From the NCBI RefSeq assembly GCF_001510895.1, contig NZ_LPWA01000107.1:41927-105926 (forward strand): 64,000 nucleotides of DNA. The letters are read 5' to 3'. The number at the start of each line of letters is the position of its first letter. The stretch's first letter is position 1. Both the position numbers and the translations under genes were made by a program. Source of the stretch: Mesorhizobium loti. Its GTDB lineage: Bacteria > Pseudomonadota > Alphaproteobacteria > Rhizobiales > Rhizobiaceae. The notes beneath the pieces were generated by a model, which was not told the DNA's origin, searched no databases, and worked only from the letters and a program-made list of their open reading frames with translations. This document shows positions 44,802 through 53,801 of the stretch, piece by piece.

Positions 44802-47212
44802 GCCCAGCTCAGTTGCGGTCCATTACGCTGACCGACTTCCGCAGCATCAAAGGCACCATTTCAGTCCCGTTGGACGCGCCGATCGTCCTTGTTCACGGAC
44901 AGAACGGGGCGGGAAAGACAAGCCTGCTTTCGGGCATCGAGCTGGCTTTAACTGGAGGTGTCCCCTCGTTGGAGCGCGTCGACCCCGACTACGCCAGCCA
45001 TCTGGTACACAAGGATGCCAAGTCGGCCCGTATCTGGATCAACACCGTCGGCTTGCCCCGCAACGAGGCGGAGATCAATGTCGGCACTGATGGGATTTCG
45101 GGCGCCGCGCTGCTCGCCGCTGACTTGGCTCGATTCTACAGCGAGCGCTGTTTTCTTGCCCAATCCTCGTTGGGACGGCTGCTTGAATTGTACCAGGATT
45201 CCCCAAAGCGAACCGATTCCGCTCTCACCAAGTTCGTCAAGGACCTGCTTGGTCTCGATCATTTCGACGCCATTATAGACGGACTTCACGACGCGGGCGA
45301 CGTTCGCCGCCTCCGATCGGGCGTGCCAGCCTATGCCGAAACAAGGGATGCGATCCCACAGATCGAAAACGAGATCGAGCGTTTGCGGAGTGGATTGGCG
45401 GCGACAGATTCCCGTATCCTCGAACTCGGTAAGCAGAATGATGAGCGAACGAGGGCGGTGAACGCGGTGGAACGCCGTGACGTCAACGGACGTCCGCTCA
45501 CCGCCGAACAGGAGGAGCAGGAACTCATCCGGCTGGCGAATCTCAGGCGCGAGATCGAGGTCGCGCACCGCCAGTGGCAACAGGTTTCGACTACTGACGC
45601 CTCGCGGCAGCGAGTAGCTGCCCAGCCACGCAGCGAGGCGGCAGAAAACGCGTTGCAACAATGGAACGCAGCCCAGGGCCGCGAATTGAACCGACTGCTG
45701 GAACGCATCGCTCCCTTGTTTCCCGATCTGCCGCCGGCAAGCGAAGGGCCGCAGCACGCCTATTCTGTGGCGCTTGCGTCCGTGAGTCAGGAGCTTGCCC
45801 GTTGCTCGGAGGTTCTGGCCAGCGACGCGCAGGCCGCACAGCGCGAGACCGGTCTGAGCGGCGAATACACTCGGGCAAGGGCCCGGGCCGACGCCCTTGA
45901 GCAACAGATATCCGGCTATGCTGCCGAGGCCGGCACGTTGGCGCAAGCGCTCAGTGGCCTCTTACCCCACATCCATTCGGAGGACTGTCCCGTTTGTGGC
46001 CGTGATTTTAGCGAGGAATCGAAGACCCCGCTTCACGCTCATCTCTCGGCAAGGATAGCGGAGCTGACGGCCGTCTCCGGACAGCTGCAGGCGCTGAACA
46101 AGGATCGCGCCGCCACACTTGCGGCTGCGTCCAACGCGGAGAGGCAGCTCGGCGAAATCCGGAGCAGACGGCTTGATAATCAGGCTCGTGACGCGCTCAG
46201 AACCAGACAGGCTTTGTTGCAGGAGATCCATCTTGCGCTCGAGGCCATCTCCGAGAGCGTTGCCGAGGGGCAACAGCTGCTTGCGGCTGCGGCTGCGGCA
46301 TCCCGTGAGCTTTCGGATTTGGCCGCGCTCGACCAAAGTGGGACGGCGCTGCGGGACTCCCTGGTTCGCTTTGCAACCGAACTCAATCTCGACCCGATCA
46401 GCCCGACGGAATCCGTAGATGTGGCCCTGTCGCGGTTCGGGGCGGAAGCGGCCCGGCTGGAGCAGATCTACACCTCAAACCAGAGCATTCGCCGTGAAAT
46501 GCGGGGCAACACGCTTGAGGTGCAACGTCTGACTGCGGCGCGTGAACCTGTCGTGTCGGCCATTGCCACCTCGCAGGCGCGACTTGACCAACTGAATGCC
46601 GCCAAAGGGCGGGCAGACTCGATCATTCATGATGCGCGCGAGCTTGCGAAGCGCGTCGGTGAGGCGCGTACGACAGTCGTGAGGAAAGTCTTCAACGGCT
46701 CGCTCAACCGTGTCTGGCGTGATCTGTTCGTACGCTTGGCGCCCGAAGAACCGTTCGTGCCCGCTTTCGCAGTGCCTGAGACAAATGGGGGACCTGTCGA
46801 GGCCATCCTGGAAACTTGGTACCGCTCGGGCGGCAAAGGCGGAAACCCCCGGGCCATGCTAAGCGCGGGGAACCTCAATACAGCGGCACTAACGCTGTTT
46901 CTTGCTTTGCACCTTTCGGTCACTCCAGACCTTCCGTGGCTGATAATCGACGATCCAGTTCAAAGCATGGACGAAGTCCACATCGCTCAGTTTGCGGCAT
47001 TGCTGCGCACGTTGGCGAAATCGAAACTGCAGCGCCAGATCGTCGTCGCAGTCCATGAGAAACCGCTGTTCGATTACCTCGCCCTGGAATTCAGTCCGGC
47101 CTTCCAGAATGACAGGCTGATAACGATCGAACTCAGCCGAAGCGCCGATGGGCAGACGCTGATGAATTACCAGCCCCACGTCTGGCAGCCCGACAAGGCG
47201 ATCGCCGCTTGA
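44798..47212 (+). CDS. SMC/Rad50-like ATPase of the Lamassu-like operon (LmuB-like)
   Basis: An 804-residue ABC-type ATPase with Walker A GQNGAGKTS (34-42), long coiled coils (about 170-390 and 400-600), a zinc-hook-like CPVCGRDF between them, an ABC signature region (AMLSAGNLNTAALTL) and Walker B LIIDDPVQSMDE near the C-terminus. This is the sensor/clamp subunit that would recognise DNA ends or foreign DNA and unleash the SIR2 partner. Start overlaps the previous stop (ATGA). Confidence 0.88.
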   Translation: MSPAQLRSITLTDFRSIKGTISVPLDAPIVLVHGQNGAGKTSLLSGIELALTGGVPSLERVDPDYASHLVHKDAKSARIWINTVGLPRNEAEINVGTDGISGAALLAADLARFYSERCFLAQSSLGRLLELYQDSPKRTDSALTKFVKDLLGLDHFDAIIDGLHDAGDVRRLRSGVPAYAETRDAIPQIENEIERLRSGLAATDSRILELGKQNDERTRAVNAVERRDVNGRPLTAEQEEQELIRLANLRREIEVAHRQWQQVSTTDASRQRVAAQPRSEAAENALQQWNAAQGRELNRLLERIAPLFPDLPPASEGPQHAYSVALASVSQELARCSEVLASDAQAAQRETGLSGEYTRARARADALEQQISGYAAEAGTLAQALSGLLPHIHSEDCPVCGRDFSEESKTPLHAHLSARIAELTAVSGQLQALNKDRAATLAAASNAERQLGEIRSRRLDNQARDALRTRQALLQEIHLALEAISESVAEGQQLLAAAAAASRELSDLAALDQSGTALRDSLVRFATELNLDPISPTESVDVALSRFGAEAARLEQIYTSNQSIRREMRGNTLEVQRLTAAREPVVSAIATSQARLDQLNAAKGRADSIIHDARELAKRVGEARTTVVRKVFNGSLNRVWRDLFVRLAPEEPFVPAFAVPETNGGPVEAILETWYRSGGKGGNPRAMLSAGNLNTAALTLFLALHLSVTPDLPWLIIDDPVQSMDEVHIAQFAALLRTLAKSKLQRQIVVAVHEKPLFDYLALEFSPAFQNDRLITIELSRSADGQTLMNYQPHVWQPDKAIAA

Positions 47213-47383
47213 CGATTCGACGGCAGGGTGCGGCTGTGGAGAAGAACGGCTTCTGCGAACCTGGGAGAAAGCCTATCTGAAGGCCGCGCCCTTTTCCAGC
47301 ATGGCCACAGCCAGCGCGAGACAGCCGCCCGTCTCCCCGGCACCAAGCGGCCATTCAAGCAGAGTTGGCTCGACTTCTGCCTG

Positions 47384-49615
47384 TTAATCATCGACGTCGT
47401 CGAAGATCGTGCCGCTGTCGGCAGTAGCTGACGTCATGGAGATATTTGCCGACGTTGTCGCCTGCGCTGACCATGTGGAAGGCTCAGGCGAGGGCCTGTC
47501 GTCCTCGAGCGTGCTGATATGGGCGCTGATCTCGGCATAGAAGGTGTCGAGCGGCTCCGTCCGCCCATCCGGGAAAAAGAAGGGCTCGGCCTTTTCCATG
47601 CTGTCCTTGAAGTCCCTATAGAGGCTGAGCTCGTCGTCCGAGTAGAAACTCCCGCGCAGATGATCCAGCAGGTTACCGAGATCATTCAGCCAAATTTTGC
47701 GAAAGCGCGCGGCAAGATCGTCAAACTCGTCGTGAGTGAATATCTGCTGGTAAATTTTGTTCGCAAACACTTCGGTTCGCATCCAGGTGATCGTGTCATC
47801 GTCCACGTGCTCCACGATCCTCTCGCGGGCTGCTTCCGGCAAGAGATCGTAAGAGTTGAGGGCCGTCAGGAGCAGCAGACTGCCGGACGAAAGGTAGCTG
47901 GTATTCGCCGTTGCTGCCCATTCGAGAGTGTCTGGCCGCGAAGCGACGATCTTGCTGAGAAAGCCGTCACCGGCACGAGCTCCGAGGAATGATTTGAAAG
48001 TCTCGTCGAGCGGATGATCCTGAAATCGCTCCAAGAGTACTGCAAACAGCGAAGCCGGGACGCGGACACGGGCATGTTCAGCAGTCAACGGTGCGCATAC
48101 CACCTCGCGCAATAGCCGATCGACCTTGGCGCCATGCACATAAAGCTCGATGAGTTCGGGAGATCGGGCAACTATCTCGGCGAATGCATCGGTCACGGTC
48201 GGATGTCGGAACACCCAGCGATCACCGTCCTCAGCAGAAACGCGCCGCGAGAGGCTGTCATTCAAATGTTCCATTGCCGTGGCGACAGCCGCCGGCTGCA
48301 CGCCCAAGAGCCGCGTGACCATTTCGAGCGCCGGGTGCTGCCCGATCGGCGACGGCACGCCGCTTTCCGAATTGAGGAAAATCAATGCGACGGCGCCAAG
48401 CGATGGCGCATCGAGCTGTTCGAGCACTTCGGTCAGAAACTCGACCGGCTGCTCGACAAGCTCCTTCATCCGGCCCGCACTCAGCTTCAGCTTGCTGGTG
48501 AACAGCGGATCACCGAGCCGTCGTGCGGTTTCTGGCAGAAATGCTTTGTTGGCAGCGATAGAGGGCATAAACGGCTTCAGCCGCTGGCGCATTGCCTGGG
48601 GCTGGATCCGGCGGACGTGATTGTAAAGCATCTGCGCGCGCTCATTATCGGTCAGCTCTTGGACATTTACGACGACCTGACTCTCCTTGAACAAGGGGAA
48701 CGCGCTCTGCTTTAGGTGGGGCCGGGCCGCTCCCCAGATATAGTTGCGGGACGTAAAGACGATGCGGGCGCCGCCCTCGATCGCGGCACGCATCGTGCCG
48801 AGTTCGGCATTCCACCGGCTCATCCGGTCCACGTCGAAGTGATTGGACCCGAAGGCATCGTCAACCCATAGCAACTGCTTCTCGCCAGGATGCCAAAAGT
48901 GCAGCTGGTCTGGCGCGTTGATCTTCACGGCGCCGATACAGCCGTCGTCGAGTGCGCCCAGCGCCAAGATCGCCGCGATCGTCGATTTGCCCGAGGCCGG
49001 ATCACCCAACAGGATTACGAAGCGATGCTCTTGGAGCGCCTTGACCGCCTGTCGATAGGCGTCGGTCGGCACGAAGCAGCTGAGATCGGATCCCATATTG
49101 TCGAGGATCGCCTTGGCCTGCTTGTAGGCATGGTCGGTGATGATGTGCGAGAGGTCGCCGATCCCGTAGATGCGAGGCACCAGCATGCGCAGACGCACAC
49201 TCTGGTCGAGCTGTTGCTGGATCCACGAGCCGCCAAATACCTGACATCGCTTAACGCCTGCAACCTTGAAGGCGGCGCAAATCTCCTTGTCCGCTTCACC
49301 CGATACGCCCCCGTTGGTCAGGATCACATAATCCTCAGCGAGCCCGTTCTGAGCCAGCAGCACTGCCTTCGGCAGCTCGCTTTTGAGGTTCGCCAACGTC
49401 AGGTTGGCGCCCGGCTTCCCCATGTACTTGCACTGGAGCGTCGACTTGATCGACTGACCGTCGTCACCGGTCCAAGTCCCAAGAAACGCTCCGTCTCGAC
49501 CTCCATCGTTCGACCCCAGGAAGGTCTGCACGGGGCGTTTCAGGATTTCGGCCGCGACGGCCGTGGCGAGATCCTGGAAAGCTTTCCAGCCCAATTTTGT
49601 CAGATCAAAGGTCAT
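47384..49615 (-). CDS. Nuclease-nSTAND3 NTPase (Avs-like defence protein)
   Basis: A 743-residue protein. The N-terminal ~170 residues form a PD-(D/E)XK nuclease (GGRDGAFLG with Asp, STLQCKYMGK with QxK). A STAND NTPase follows with ILLGDPASGKSTIAA (about 205-219), LLWVDDAFGS (Walker B) and IVFTSRNYIWGAA (sensor). The C-terminal ~300 residues are helical repeats that may recognise a phage protein; an acidic tail ends it. It starts 24 bp after the ScpB gene in the same direction, so it may be transcribed with the plasmid backbone genes. Confidence 0.8.
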   Translation of the reverse strand: MTFDLTKLGWKAFQDLATAVAAEILKRPVQTFLGSNDGGRDGAFLGTWTGDDGQSIKSTLQCKYMGKPGANLTLANLKSELPKAVLLAQNGLAEDYVILTNGGVSGEADKEICAAFKVAGVKRCQVFGGSWIQQQLDQSVRLRMLVPRIYGIGDLSHIITDHAYKQAKAILDNMGSDLSCFVPTDAYRQAVKALQEHRFVILLGDPASGKSTIAAILALGALDDGCIGAVKINAPDQLHFWHPGEKQLLWVDDAFGSNHFDVDRMSRWNAELGTMRAAIEGGARIVFTSRNYIWGAARPHLKQSAFPLFKESQVVVNVQELTDNERAQMLYNHVRRIQPQAMRQRLKPFMPSIAANKAFLPETARRLGDPLFTSKLKLSAGRMKELVEQPVEFLTEVLEQLDAPSLGAVALIFLNSESGVPSPIGQHPALEMVTRLLGVQPAAVATAMEHLNDSLSRRVSAEDGDRWVFRHPTVTDAFAEIVARSPELIELYVHGAKVDRLLREVVCAPLTAEHARVRVPASLFAVLLERFQDHPLDETFKSFLGARAGDGFLSKIVASRPDTLEWAATANTSYLSSGSLLLLTALNSYDLLPEAARERIVEHVDDDTITWMRTEVFANKIYQQIFTHDEFDDLAARFRKIWLNDLGNLLDHLRGSFYSDDELSLYRDFKDSMEKAEPFFFPDGRTEPLDTFYAEISAHISTLEDDRPSPEPSTWSAQATTSANISMTSATADSGTIFDDVDD

Positions 49616-49639
49616 CGCTGTGTTTCGCCTGCCGCGGGA

Positions 49640-50434
49640 TCATTCATCCTGATGGTGGATTGGAACCTGTCGCTGAGGACCAGATCCAGAGAGCACCCCA
49701 GAAGGCATTTGATCTTCAACGACCTCTGTGTGCGGCTCTTCGTCGTCCCCGTCGCTCTTCCCGCTCACCAATCCGGTCGGAATATCTCCCGCCAGAAGCT
49801 TTTCCTTCGACAGCAGCCCTGCGTCCTCGAGCGCCTCGAAATCCGGCAGCTGACGCAGCGTGTCGAGCCCGAACTGCGACAAGAAGTTTTTGGTCGTCAC
49901 ATAGGTGTAGGGCGCGCCCGGCTGCGGGCTGCGCGGCCCCGAGGCGATCAGGTCCTGCGCGCGCAGCACACCGATCAGATCGCGCGACACCTCCTTGCCG
50001 AAGAAGGAAGAAATCTCGCCACGGGTGATCGGCTGGAAATAGGCAATGCACATGAGGACAAGAGCTTCCGACTGCGACAGTTCTTTTGTCCCCTGCCCCG
50101 CGGCTGTGCCGAAGGCGGCGTGGATGATGTCGCCAAAAACCTTCTTGGTCCGATGCTGCCAACCGCCGGCGACCGACACCAACTCGTAGGGGCGGCCGGC
50201 GAGCTCGGCGCGGATGTCGTCGATGACAAGGTCGAGATTGCAGTTTTTGCCGACGACCCGCGACAGCACTTCGCGCGACACGGGCTCGCTGGCGGCAAAG
50301 ACCACCGCTTCGACCCGGCCCATCCACTCACGCCAGCGCAGTTCCGGCGGCAGGTGCTCAAGCTCGGTGTCGAGCAGCATTCGCTGGCCATCACCCTTGC
50401 CTCGCGGGCGCTCTGATCGTGCCGCCTCACTCAT
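49640..50434 (-). CDS. scpB: Plasmid-type ScpB chromosome-segregation protein
   Basis: A 264-residue winged-helix protein of the SMC-ScpAB complex: RVEAVVFAASEPVSREVLSR, the central YELVSVAGGWQHRT, and ITRGEISSFFGK with DLIASG and YVTTKNFLSQFGL. A long acidic C-tail is specific to the plasmid copies. The gene follows DUF1403 by two bases and belongs to the segregation/recombination set often near repABC loci. Confidence 0.9.
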   Translation of the reverse strand: MSEAARSERPRGKGDGQRMLLDTELEHLPPELRWREWMGRVEAVVFAASEPVSREVLSRVVGKNCNLDLVIDDIRAELAGRPYELVSVAGGWQHRTKKVFGDIIHAAFGTAAGQGTKELSQSEALVLMCIAYFQPITRGEISSFFGKEVSRDLIGVLRAQDLIASGPRSPQPGAPYTYVTTKNFLSQFGLDTLRQLPDFEALEDAGLLSKEKLLAGDIPTGLVSGKSDGDDEEPHTEVVEDQMPSGVLSGSGPQRQVPIHHQDE

Positions 50435-50436
50435 CG

Positions 50437-51405
50437 TTAGAGCCCAAACAGCCGGAAGGTGGTGCGGCCGGAGAGCTCGCGCACGGCCTCGAGCTGCTGC
50501 AGCCGCTCGAACAGGCGCCGCGCGGCGAAACGCGACAGGTTCTTCGTCACAAGCGATCCGGCGACGGCATCTTCATTCAGCAGCAAAAAAATCACGTCGT
50601 CGGCGCCCTTGGCGCGCAGTTTCGGCGCCACTGCCAGGAGTTTTTCGGCACGACGCGACAACTCGGCGGCTAGCCGGCAGGCATCGGCCGCCGCTTGAAC
50701 CAGCGCCACGCAGACCGCCTGCTCAAAACCTTTTTCGCCCGGTTTTCTTCTCCGGCCGCCGCCTTCGGCGCGAAACGCCGGGCCAAAGACCTGGGCCATC
50801 ATGAGCGGCAGTGGCCGCGGCCAGCGCAGGCTTTGCGCCAGCACCAGGTCGGCGTGCCACCAGCCAAAAAGCTCGGCATCGGGGCGCATGGCGACGACGT
50901 GGGTGGCGATCGCTGCGGCGGCGAACGGCGCCGGCCGGCCGCCGCGGAGCTCGTCGTCGATCGCCACGCACAGATCGGCGAGAGCCTCTTTGTCCCAAGC
51001 GAGCCCGAGCATCTCGGCCGCTTTTGCCAGCCGATCGGCGCTGACCGCCGGCGGCTGCAGCGCCAGCTGGCGCCAGGCGCCAAAAATGGCGCCGGCGGGA
51101 CCGGGATCGGCGCCGGCCGGGCAAAGCTGCCAGGCGTCGCGCAAGGCGGCCGCGTCCTCTGAGCGGCCGGCGAGCCGCATGCTGGCGGCGGCGCAATTGA
51201 GCGCCAGCCGCTGCCGCCAGGCGCCGGCCCAGGCCGGCTGCGCGCGGGCAAGCGAGTCGAGCGAAGCCAGGGCGGCGCCTGCGTGGAAGGCGGCGCCAGC
51301 GTCACTCGGCGCGCCGCCGGCGGCGAGCGCCCAGTGCGGAACGGTAGGGGGCGCGGCGGGACTGGCGGGCAAGGGATTGGCAGTGAGGGGATCGAGGCGA
51401 ATCAT
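50437..51405 (-). CDS. DUF1403 family protein
   Basis: A 322-residue Ala-rich protein of DUF1403, a family found on rhizobial plasmids beside ScpB. Helical repeats predominate (AALASLDSLARAQPAW, SADRLAKAAEMLGLAW), with a C-terminal winged-helix-like region (NLSRFAARRLFERLQQLEAV) that may bind DNA. The start MIRLDPLTANP at 51405 is preferred; MTRNLW at 51456 is possible. Function unknown. Confidence 0.85.
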   Translation of the reverse strand: MIRLDPLTANPLPASPAAPPTVPHWALAAGGAPSDAGAAFHAGAALASLDSLARAQPAWAGAWRQRLALNCAAASMRLAGRSEDAAALRDAWQLCPAGADPGPAGAIFGAWRQLALQPPAVSADRLAKAAEMLGLAWDKEALADLCVAIDDELRGGRPAPFAAAAIATHVVAMRPDAELFGWWHADLVLAQSLRWPRPLPLMMAQVFGPAFRAEGGGRRRKPGEKGFEQAVCVALVQAAADACRLAAELSRRAEKLLAVAPKLRAKGADDVIFLLLNEDAVAGSLVTKNLSRFAARRLFERLQQLEAVRELSGRTTFRLFGL

Positions 51406-51494
51406 GCTTTCGAGGGTAAGATGACGGTGCGCTTTATGCCATAAATTTCGCGTCAAAACGCACAGCCTGTCGGCGACCGAAAACGAATGATAAT

Positions 51495-51527
51495 GTTGCC
51501 TTATCGCGCTTTATAGAGGAAATGGCC
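51495..51527. repeat. Short repeat upstream of DUF1403, copy 1
   Basis: GTTGCCTTATCG followed by CTTTATAGAGGAAATGGCC. The second copy at 52747-52788 has the same two blocks (18 of 19 bases in the second) separated by nine extra bases. Possibly a shared promoter/operator or a recombination site. Confidence 0.55.
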
Positions 51528-51641
51528 TCTGTCGCTCGCGTTTCACCGGCGGACGTCCGCATTTAGGCGTCAGATCGACGAGAATTCGCGTTCATTGAGA
51601 ACGCCATTTGTTCATCGCCAAGCATTTTCTGGTGCGGCTGG

Positions 51642-52664
51642 CTACCGCATCATGTCGCCAAGGGCAGCCTGCAGCGATGGCGATCGTTTCAAGGTGGCCG
51701 CAATCCTGTCCCGCCAGCGCTTGCCGCGCGCCAGAGCGTCCTCGAGTGCCTCGCGCAGGTCGTCCGGCCTATCCGCTGCAAGCACATCAACCAGGAATTC
51801 CGCCTGCAGCCGGTCCTTGATGGATTTTAGGCTGTCCGGCCCATCGCGGCGGCGATCGGCAACGATGATCTTATGGATTGCGAAGCGTTCCGGCCGCGGA
51901 ATTTGCACGAGCACGCCGTCGCGATAGGTAACGGCTGCCGGCATTGGCTCTGCCAGGAGATAGTTGAGATGATGCAGCGATTGGGCATGGACGCCGAGCG
52001 CCGGCAGTGGACGCAGTCCCTCTTCCTCGGCGAAAGACGGCGTCAGGAACTCGACCAGCGTCTCGCTCCGCGTTTGTTTCCAGCGCCAGGTCTTACCGGG
52101 GTCCAGCGTTGGCGCCGGTTCGAATGAGAAATCCTTGAGAACCTGTTCGAGCGGCGCCGACACACTGTCGTCCAGGGCGATCGAGAGTTGCTCGAAGCTG
52201 GCGATGTCGACGTCGTTCGTTTGGGCAGTCTGGTCTAGGGTGAAGCGGACGCCGAGCTCGCCCTCGTAGAGGCGGAACGCTTGAGTTCCCACGACCGTCC
52301 CGCCGAGACGGAAAACTCCGGCGGAAGCGAATGCATGCAGAAGGCTGCCGGTCGCTGCGTCGACGCCAAGGAACCGTTCCGCGCGCAGCAGGCGGACCAG
52401 TCGAGCGCGATTGCGTCGACGATTATCGCGGTCGTCGCGCAGTGCTTCGATGCGTTGCATCCGACGGCGAAGTTCTTCGCTGTCTTCCCCGATATAGGTC
52501 TTCTTGACGTCCGAACCGACGCGGTAGGTGTCGTACCAGTAGACGCGGCCGTTGCGGTCGATCCGCGTCGGCGTTCCGCGGATCTCCGCCGCGACTTCGT
52601 CGCGCAGGGACGACAGCAGATCGTGGTAGGCCGAATGAGCGAGCGGTGAATGGCGCGTGATCAT
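51642..52664 (-). CDS. GSU2403-type nucleotidyltransferase-fold protein
   Basis: A 340-residue protein with an N-terminal helical part (EELRRRMQRIEALRDDRDNR) and a nucleotidyltransferase-like core (GGTVVGTQAFRLYEGELGV, TNDVDIASFEQLS; the paired Asp of the NTase site). Similar proteins act as AbiEii-like toxins or modifiers. The start at 52664 follows a repeat-rich operator; the frame is open upstream but lacks support. No antitoxin gene is obvious beside it. Confidence 0.65.
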   Translation of the reverse strand: MITRHSPLAHSAYHDLLSSLRDEVAAEIRGTPTRIDRNGRVYWYDTYRVGSDVKKTYIGEDSEELRRRMQRIEALRDDRDNRRRNRARLVRLLRAERFLGVDAATGSLLHAFASAGVFRLGGTVVGTQAFRLYEGELGVRFTLDQTAQTNDVDIASFEQLSIALDDSVSAPLEQVLKDFSFEPAPTLDPGKTWRWKQTRSETLVEFLTPSFAEEEGLRPLPALGVHAQSLHHLNYLLAEPMPAAVTYRDGVLVQIPRPERFAIHKIIVADRRRDGPDSLKSIKDRLQAEFLVDVLAADRPDDLREALEDALARGKRWRDRIAATLKRSPSLQAALGDMMR

Positions 52665-52687
52665 GATGCTCAACGAAATAGATTTTT

Positions 52688-52732
52688 GTTGAACATAGCC
52701 AATGTTCAACGAAAATGAAAGCCGTTGAACAT
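52688..52732. promoter_or_regulatory. GTTGAACAT operator array before the nucleotidyltransferase gene
   Basis: GTTGAACAT-AGCCA-ATGTTCAAC (52688-52710) is a perfect 9-bp dyad; a third GTTGAACAT is at 52724-52732, and TCAACGAAAT near 52671 is a partial fourth. It lies 24 bp upstream of the start codon. Confidence 0.75.
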
Positions 52733-52746
52733 CGTACCGCCCCCGC

Positions 52747-52788
52747 GTTGCCTTATCGTGCGTTGTCGTCTTTATAGAAGAAATGGCC
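52747..52788. repeat. Short repeat, copy 2 (with 51495-51527)
   Basis: GTTGCCTTATCG then, nine bases further than in copy 1, CTTTATAGAAGAAATGGCC. It lies upstream of the nucleotidyltransferase operator. Confidence 0.55.
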
Positions 52789-52902
52789 GTTTTCGTCGAT
52801 CCGAAGTCCAGAAATTGCGTCGAGCGATGCTCCGGACCGCGCTGCAGCACGGTGCCGGCAGACGATGTTGAGGGTGCGGAGCTATCGGCTGCTAGTGCGC
52901 CT

Positions 52903-53430
52903 TCAGAGGTGCCGGCTGGCCTTCAGGGTTTTGGCAAAGGTCGCGAGTGGCACGGCAAGCGTCAGTGGGCGATCCTTCAGCGGCTCGGCGCCGTAGCTCG
53001 CGTACCAGTTCGCCGCACGTTCGCTCTTCGCGTCGACAATCATCAGCACGCCGCCGACTTCCTCGGTGACGCGGAGGCAGCGCAGAGCGGCCGCCAGCAG
53101 AAGTTGACCACCAAGCCCCCTGCCCGTTACCGTTTTGTCGACGGCAAGTCGCGCCAGCAGAAAACCCGGCACGTTGTGGCGCGCAAGACCCTTCGTCATC
53201 GCGGAAGAAACTGCGTCGTATTCGACCGAAGCCGGCGCCACGCTGTAGAAGCCCAAGATCCTGTCTGGTGCATCATCGGGAACCGCGCAGAACGTTTTTA
53301 CGGCATTCTGCTTGTGCCCCTGGCGCGCGAACCGCTGCAGGAACGTATTCATCTCGCCGTCACCGCAGTCGAAGCCCTTGCGGTCTTGCGATTTGGCGAT
53401 CGCTTCCTCGTGCCAGGGCGGAAGGCTCAC
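52903..53430 (-). CDS. GNAT acetyltransferase toxin (TacT-like)
   Basis: A 175-residue GNAT enzyme that, as in TacT/AtaT systems, would acetylate aminoacyl-tRNA. Motifs: FDCGDGEMNTFLQRFA, VTGRGLGGQLLLAAAL (acetyl-CoA loop, R/QxxGxG/A) and AANWYASYGAEPL with the catalytic Tyr. A GTG start overlaps the antitoxin stop by 4 bp (GTGA). Confidence 0.88.
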   Translation of the reverse strand: MSLPPWHEEAIAKSQDRKGFDCGDGEMNTFLQRFARQGHKQNAVKTFCAVPDDAPDRILGFYSVAPASVEYDAVSSAMTKGLARHNVPGFLLARLAVDKTVTGRGLGGQLLLAAALRCLRVTEEVGGVLMIVDAKSERAANWYASYGAEPLKDRPLTLAVPLATFAKTLKASRHL

Positions 53431-53705
53431 AGGGTCTTCGGAAGTGCGGCCGCCGCAGCGAGCAACTTCGCGTTCGGCTCCGGAGGATTATCCAGAAGCT
53501 CGAGGATACGATTAAAATCGCGCTCCGACACCTTGATCGCGTCAGATGCAGCAATGACGTTTTCGGCTTCGCGCAGCGCCGACTGGGTAACGAAGCTGGT
53601 AAGATCAGTATGGCGAAGGGCGGCCGCCCTTAGCAGGCGCGCCTTCACCTCCGGCTTCACCCGGATGTTCATACGATCGGTATCATCGAGAGCTGTGCGT
53701 GCCAT
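53427..53705 (-). CDS. DUF1778 antitoxin (TacA-like)
   Basis: A 92-residue ribbon-helix-helix protein: DRMNIRVKPEVKARLLRAAA and DLTSFVTQSALREAENVI, then SERDFNRILELLDNPPEPN, the toxin-neutralising tail. It precedes the GNAT toxin with a 4-bp overlap and should autoregulate the operon. Confidence 0.88.
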   Translation of the reverse strand: MARTALDDTDRMNIRVKPEVKARLLRAAALRHTDLTSFVTQSALREAENVIAASDAIKVSERDFNRILELLDNPPEPNAKLLAAAAALPKTL

Positions 53706-53801
53706 GGCTTCGATTCCAGCATTGCTTGCACGAAACAGATACATCTGCTTGGGAATGATTGCAATAGTGTACGTATTGAATGCGCACAGAGATGAAGCCT
53801 C

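Noticed and set aside
48890..50416. 508-residue rightward open frame
   Set aside because: It is antisense to the nSTAND3 and scpB genes, whose motifs are unambiguous; a high-GC shadow frame.
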